64,000 nucleotides of DNA. It comes from Dipodascopsis uninucleata var. uninucleata (Eukaryota > Ascomycota > Lipomycetes > Lipomycetales > Lipomycetaceae). The stretch covers positions 62,001 through 126,000 of the forward strand of contig JAJLTO010000010.1 in assembly GCA_030568195.1 (NCBI GenBank). The letters are read 5' to 3'. The notes under the pieces are model-generated. The model saw nothing but the letters and a program-made list of their open reading frames with translations, was not told where the DNA came from and made no database searches. Each line of letters starts with the position of its first letter. Position 1 is the stretch's first letter. Position numbers and translations under genes: made by a program. Below, piece after piece: positions 60,136 to 64,000 of the stretch.

Positions 60136-60997
60136 CTTGAAATATGGTCTTTATATTGTAAACTAAACTAAAGAAATTCTTTGCGAGAGAAATTGATATT
60201 CTGCTTGAAGTAACCGAATAACTTTGAGTCCTAGCAAGCTCCGCGTCTGTGTATCGACCAAAATGATGTAGACGTTGAGTTCTGAGAAATCGAGGGTTAT
60301 TTGTGTGTACATACAATTATTATAGGGCTACGTGACTGCGTTTTAAAAATTGAAATTTTAGTTTTGTGCTAGTGTTGTGTACATATTTATGACATAAACG
60401 CATAACAAAAATAATATTATCGTTTACGAAAATATTATAGAGCCATATACCAATGTTCCACACCACTATATATATGTGGTGAACAGCCACTTGATCAAAG
60501 ATTTATTCGTCTGTAATAGTCTCTAGATGGTTTAAATGGTAAGTGCATATGTTTATTTATCTACCTAATTAGAAGTTCTTTGGTTCGCATATTTGATAAT
60601 AGGATCCTTTTACTGAAGAGAACTTCTAGTCCATTTAATATAATGATGATCCCCCATATTTTCATATGTTACATACATATCTGGCATCTCTAATACTAGG
60701 ACGTGTTCCAATGACTAGAGTTAGCTTGACGGCTTGTCTGAAAAGTTATATTAAAGCATTCTGCTTAACAAGTTAAAAGTACAGTTGAGAGAATGAGACT
60801 AACATATTATGTCAATATAGGTCTCACGAAATATCGCATTTGAATATGCTATACCTCAACTTCATTATTGAAGTTGTCGGTAATATCATATGATACTGAA
60901 GAATAACGATACCATGTTGTTACAAATAATCAAAACTGCTAATAGAGAACATGAAACACAGCAGTAATCTTACAAAAATAATTGCACAATGCATCAT
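60136..60997. other. Intergenic, FAD oxidoreductase to RPS13
   Basis: 862 nt between two minus-strand genes. The RPS13-proximal part holds the CAGTCACG-TAGCCCTAT element; the rest is AT-rich without ORFs. Confidence 0.45.
60322..60338 (-). promoter_or_regulatory. HomolD-like CAGTCAC plus TAGCCCTAT element (RPS13)
   Basis: In gene orientation the promoter reads CAGTCACG then TAGCCCTAT, with the second word 187 nt before the start codon. CAGTCACA/G is the fission yeast HomolD core that replaces TATA in ribosomal-protein genes. The TAGCCCTAT word is shared exactly with the RPL34 promoter. Confidence 0.55.
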
Positions 60998-62500
60998 TTA
61001 CTGAATTGTCAATACCTTGACTGCGGTATCTACATCTACGATTTGGCGCTCCTTCTCCTTCTTGCTGGTAGATTTAACACGGAAGCTTGAAAACATTCTT
61101 TCCGTAGCCATATCGTCGCCAAATAATTCTGCAGCACTTGCATAGTCCTGCGAAACTGTATTCTGAGTTTGAAAGATACCCATTTTTTGACCAATCAGCA
61201 TTGCAATATGGGTGCCCCAAGGTTCAAGCTCCTTGAGGACTGGCGTAGCACCTGTCCTTTCGGCTTCCATCATCTTTAGCATGTTTATGGCAGCCGTTTC
61301 AGCTTGGATACGAGCACCACCAGCAGTCTTGATGACAGGAAAATCATTCACATCGCCAATAGCAAAAATATTCCGATATCCAACGATGCTCATATTTCTG
61401 TTGATTTTAACTTCGCCAGCTGGTCCAAGGCTGGTCTTAAATACAACTGCATCCATATATTTAGTATTACATTCACCTCTTGATGTGCACCATAGCTAAA
61501 TAAATATAAGTATTAACATTAGTATTGTGTCAGTATATAAATGGTCCGTCGAATTTTGATTCATAAGTAGACATACCGTGAAATCAGAAGGTATCTGTCG
61601 GCCATCGGTTGTCATGACAACACCATCTTTTTCTAATTTTGCTCTAGTATTAAGCTGCACATCTACACCAACAATTTTCAGTGCCTCAAGAACTTTTTGT
61701 CTAAACTCATCATTTACCGGTTCCGGAGGTAAAGTCTCACGAGAATGAATTAGTGTGACTGTCTTCTCTGGGTAATGATATTTAGCTTCGGCAGCAGTTT
61801 CACAGCCAACAGCTCCACCTCCAATAATTACGATGTTGTTGGCCATTCTGAATCTTTCCACGTAGCTATTCAAGAAATCAACATATTCAGCTTTCGTTCT
61901 CACTGGCGGCATGATAAATTCTTGGCGCTTCCTTCCCGTACTAATCACGCAGTAGTCGAATGAAAGCTTGATCGTATTACTCAAGTAATCAACAGTGACC
62001 TCTTTGTCGGTCATATGTGTGACCATACCTTCAATAAACTCGACGTGATTCTGTACATCTTCAGAAAATGAGCCCGGACTTTCGAAGGTTACTTTAGCAA
62101 AGCCCGGATCAACTATTGCCCGAGGAATAGCAATCGGACTCATTATTCCTCGACGAGATTCGATAACAGTAATGCGGGGCATATCAAGAGGTTTCATCGA
62201 AGCACAAGCAAACTTGGTGAACGAATCAATAAATGCATGACCCCCAAGACAACCACCTATAACCACGATATGTGGCTTGTCGGGCCCTTCAGAGGTCGAG
62301 TTTGTCATTATCGAGGAATGAGTACTGACTTTTCTATTAGTGTACGTAGAGGTGCTATAACTGGTAGTTAAAAGCTGAAGGAACAATGAAAAATACGCGC
62401 TGTGTCTGTAAGAGTGAAAGCGATCTCTGCACCTAAGAGGACTACTAACTTTATATACAGAAGCTGACGATGGTTTATTTCTAAATATTGCGGCGAACAT
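60998..62500 (-). CDS. AIF/FSP1-type FAD-dependent NAD(P)H oxidoreductase
   Basis: Pyridine nucleotide-disulphide oxidoreductase fold, closest in type to AMID/AIFM2 (FSP1) and related fungal AIF-like proteins. Two exons (62500-61577, 61495-60998), 473 aa. HIVVIGGCLGGHAFIDSF forms the FAD-binding turn, with GGCLGG instead of a strict GxGxxG; NNIVIIGGGAVGCETAAEAK is the NAD(P)H-binding motif; and GYRNIFAIGDVNDFP is the second FAD motif that closes the fold. The ATG at 62500 gives a basic, Ser/Thr/Arg-rich 60-residue leader like a mitochondrial presequence. An internal ATG at 62308 (MTNSTSEGPDKPH) would give a leaderless form. Substrate unknown; a quinone reductase role is inferred from the family. 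Confidence 0.87.
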
Positions 62501-64000
62501 AGACCAGATCAACGAAACAGAAAATAATTATGAACAGAGAGGACTCTGCTAGCTTTTTAAATTCAGATCTTCTAGATCTGCACGCCAGTTACACTGGTGA
62601 AAACAATAAAGGTCAACCCAGTACCTTAAAATTTATTCCGATAGACCGGTCTGGGCAAGAAGAGTGGATATGCGGGAACGAAACCGAAACAGAATTATAA
62701 CCACAGTATCCACCAAAGAACAGTATGCAAATTTTAAAAAGAAAGCACAGTTTATTAACCAATATGTATTTTTACTCCGTATTGTGATGTGTTCAAGCAG
62801 CTTTTCATACCTAGAAGTGAAGATATGATGATATATATGTATGTCTTCACGCTTTTTTATTAATCTAATCTCCTCGGGTTTATATGCGCTTTGAAGTATT
62901 GCACCCCGGCGTTAAAGCATTAGCTCGCACGTAACTTAGTCATCGGATCAGATAACTACTAACAAACTCCTGAACGATTGTCGTCGTCGTGTGTCGATTC
63001 ATTAACTTTAAAAAAAAATGTGTAACAGCAACCGGGATTCACAGGATCTGATAAAATTAAAGTTCATCAAACGTCGAGTTTGCTAAATGAGCCCCCTTTT
63101 TCAGCAGGGCTAGGACAACTTGTTGAGTAAAACTGGAAATATTTTAACGATTCTCGATATTAAGTTTCTGAGCAGATTATGCCTCGGACTTCAAGAGAGA
63201 TTGGTAATTTAGTTCTCAGAGTATTCTAGATATATCGCATTGATAGTAGGAGAAACTAAGACTGATTGTTTGCCCAAGTATTGAAGATAGCAATACAAGG
63301 TCATCCTCCGTTTGCTCCGGATTACATGTAGGCAAGCTCTGGCAAATAAACTGGGGTACAGTGGTCTCCTTGGACGGAAAAGTTGGCCTTGCGATAATTT
63401 ATTATCGTTGTGCAGCTATCGTAGTGTTTTACAATTATTACTAAATCCTGACACGTCATAACCAGATAGTTCAGCTGAGTGAGTACCAGTCGCTCCTGAC
63501 AGAGGTGCCGCTCGTTAAACTCCAAGCGAGTAGCGTGCCCTGATAGCCGCACCTCTTTATTTTATCTATCTGCCGTGTCTATTATATAGTAGATAGCTAA
63601 CAAACTGGCTTTTCTCCATGTGCATATTGGACTAACATATTTGTCATTAGCTGCAATACTGAAGGTATTCCTAGAAAGTTAAAAAGTTAGAAAGTTAGAA
63701 AGTTAGGTAGCCTCGCTAGATGTCATGCTATTGCCAGCAGTTAAGAGGCTTGAATAATAGCCGGCTGTATGGATAGCTCCATCATCACGATGCGTCAATA
63801 ATGCGATCACTGTAATCTATACAGTACAATACCCTCATAAACAAACTGTCGGCATACTTTGAGAATGCCAGCAAGCTCTATGCGGGGTGCATCTGGTACC
63901 AGATCTCGTGATGACCCTAGCCCTGTAATATTTCTTAAGTATGTAAGTTATACGATATAGCAAGGTGAAGATCTGCTGATGATGCTAGGTAATATTCACA
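62501..64000. other. Gene-free right end of the window
   Basis: 1.5 kb with the promoter of the oxidoreductase gene on the left. Beyond about 62.9 kb no protein or RNA gene was recognised; the composition is less AT-rich than in other intergenic stretches. The longest ORF (63322-63552, -) has no family features. Confidence 0.4.
63673..63704 (+). repeat. 8-bp tandem repeat AGAAAGTT, four units
   Basis: Four consecutive copies of AGAAAGTT, the second with one substitution (AAAAAGTT). Non-coding. Confidence 0.85.

Noticed and set aside
1-64000. Bacterial-type features: operons, CRISPR arrays, ribosome binding sites
   Set aside because: No regularly spaced repeats, and all genes are spliced or typical eukaryotic single-gene units, so these categories do not apply.

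Overview
The window is eukaryotic nuclear DNA from a fungus, most likely an ascomycete. Genes are split by many short introns (about 45-190 nt) with GTAAGT/GTATGT donors, CTAAC or TACTAAC branch sites and YAG acceptors. Several genes are fungal or ascomycete hallmarks (ATP25, a DUF4048/Tda11-like protein, RSC9, YPD1, a LEU5-type carrier, SDC1, TMA46). CTG reads as leucine at the invariant NDGATIL motif of CCT5, so the nuclear code looks standard. An exon-junction-complex gene (Y14) and HomolD/HomolE-like words in ribosomal-protein promoters would suit an intron-rich, fission-yeast-like (Taphrinomycotina) lineage, but that placement is an inference.

Layout. 0-14.5 kb is gene-dense: DUF4048 protein (-), nucleoside diphosphate kinase (+), CCT5 (+), UPF0652/DUF2009 protein (-), HMP/HMP-P kinase (+), ATP25 (+). 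14.5-25 kb is almost empty except for a single C2H2 zinc-finger regulator (18.3-19.4 kb) with a long leader and a 5'-UTR intron. 25-36.9 kb holds a LEU5-like mitochondrial carrier (-), LEO1 (-), tRNA-Gly(UCC) (-), a RidA/Mmf1 protein (+), Y14/RBM8A (-), RPL34 (+), MGS1/WRNIP1 (+) and YPD1 (-). 37-46.6 kb is sparse, with prephenate dehydrogenase TYR1 (-) and urate oxidase (+). 46.6-62.5 kb has RSC9 (-), MRPL23 (+), TMA46 (+), SBA1/p23 (-), PRP24/SART3 (-), SDC1 (+), RPS13 (-) and an AIF-type FAD oxidoreductase (-). The final 1.5 kb is empty.

Almost everything recognised is conserved housekeeping machinery: protein folding (CCT5, SBA1), translation (RPL34, RPS13, MRPL23, TMA46, tRNA-Gly), chromatin and transcription (LEO1, RSC9, SDC1, C2H2 factor), splicing and mRNP (PRP24, Y14), mitochondria (ATP25, LEU5-like, MRPL23), metabolism (NDK, HMP-P kinase, TYR1, uricase, RidA), DNA repair (MGS1) and phosphorelay signalling (YPD1). 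There is no operon or defence-type cluster, and I found no convincing new multi-gene system. The observations most worth checking are a 9-bp word shared by promoters of RPL34 and RPS13 (and nearly by SBA1), two genes with a presequence-like extension ahead of an internal start, a uricase without a peroxisomal tail, an 11-nt coding microexon, a structured GAAA-capped hairpin in a gene-free stretch, and the empty regions around the zinc-finger gene. All exon structures were read by eye from splice signals, reading-frame continuity and remembered family sequence.
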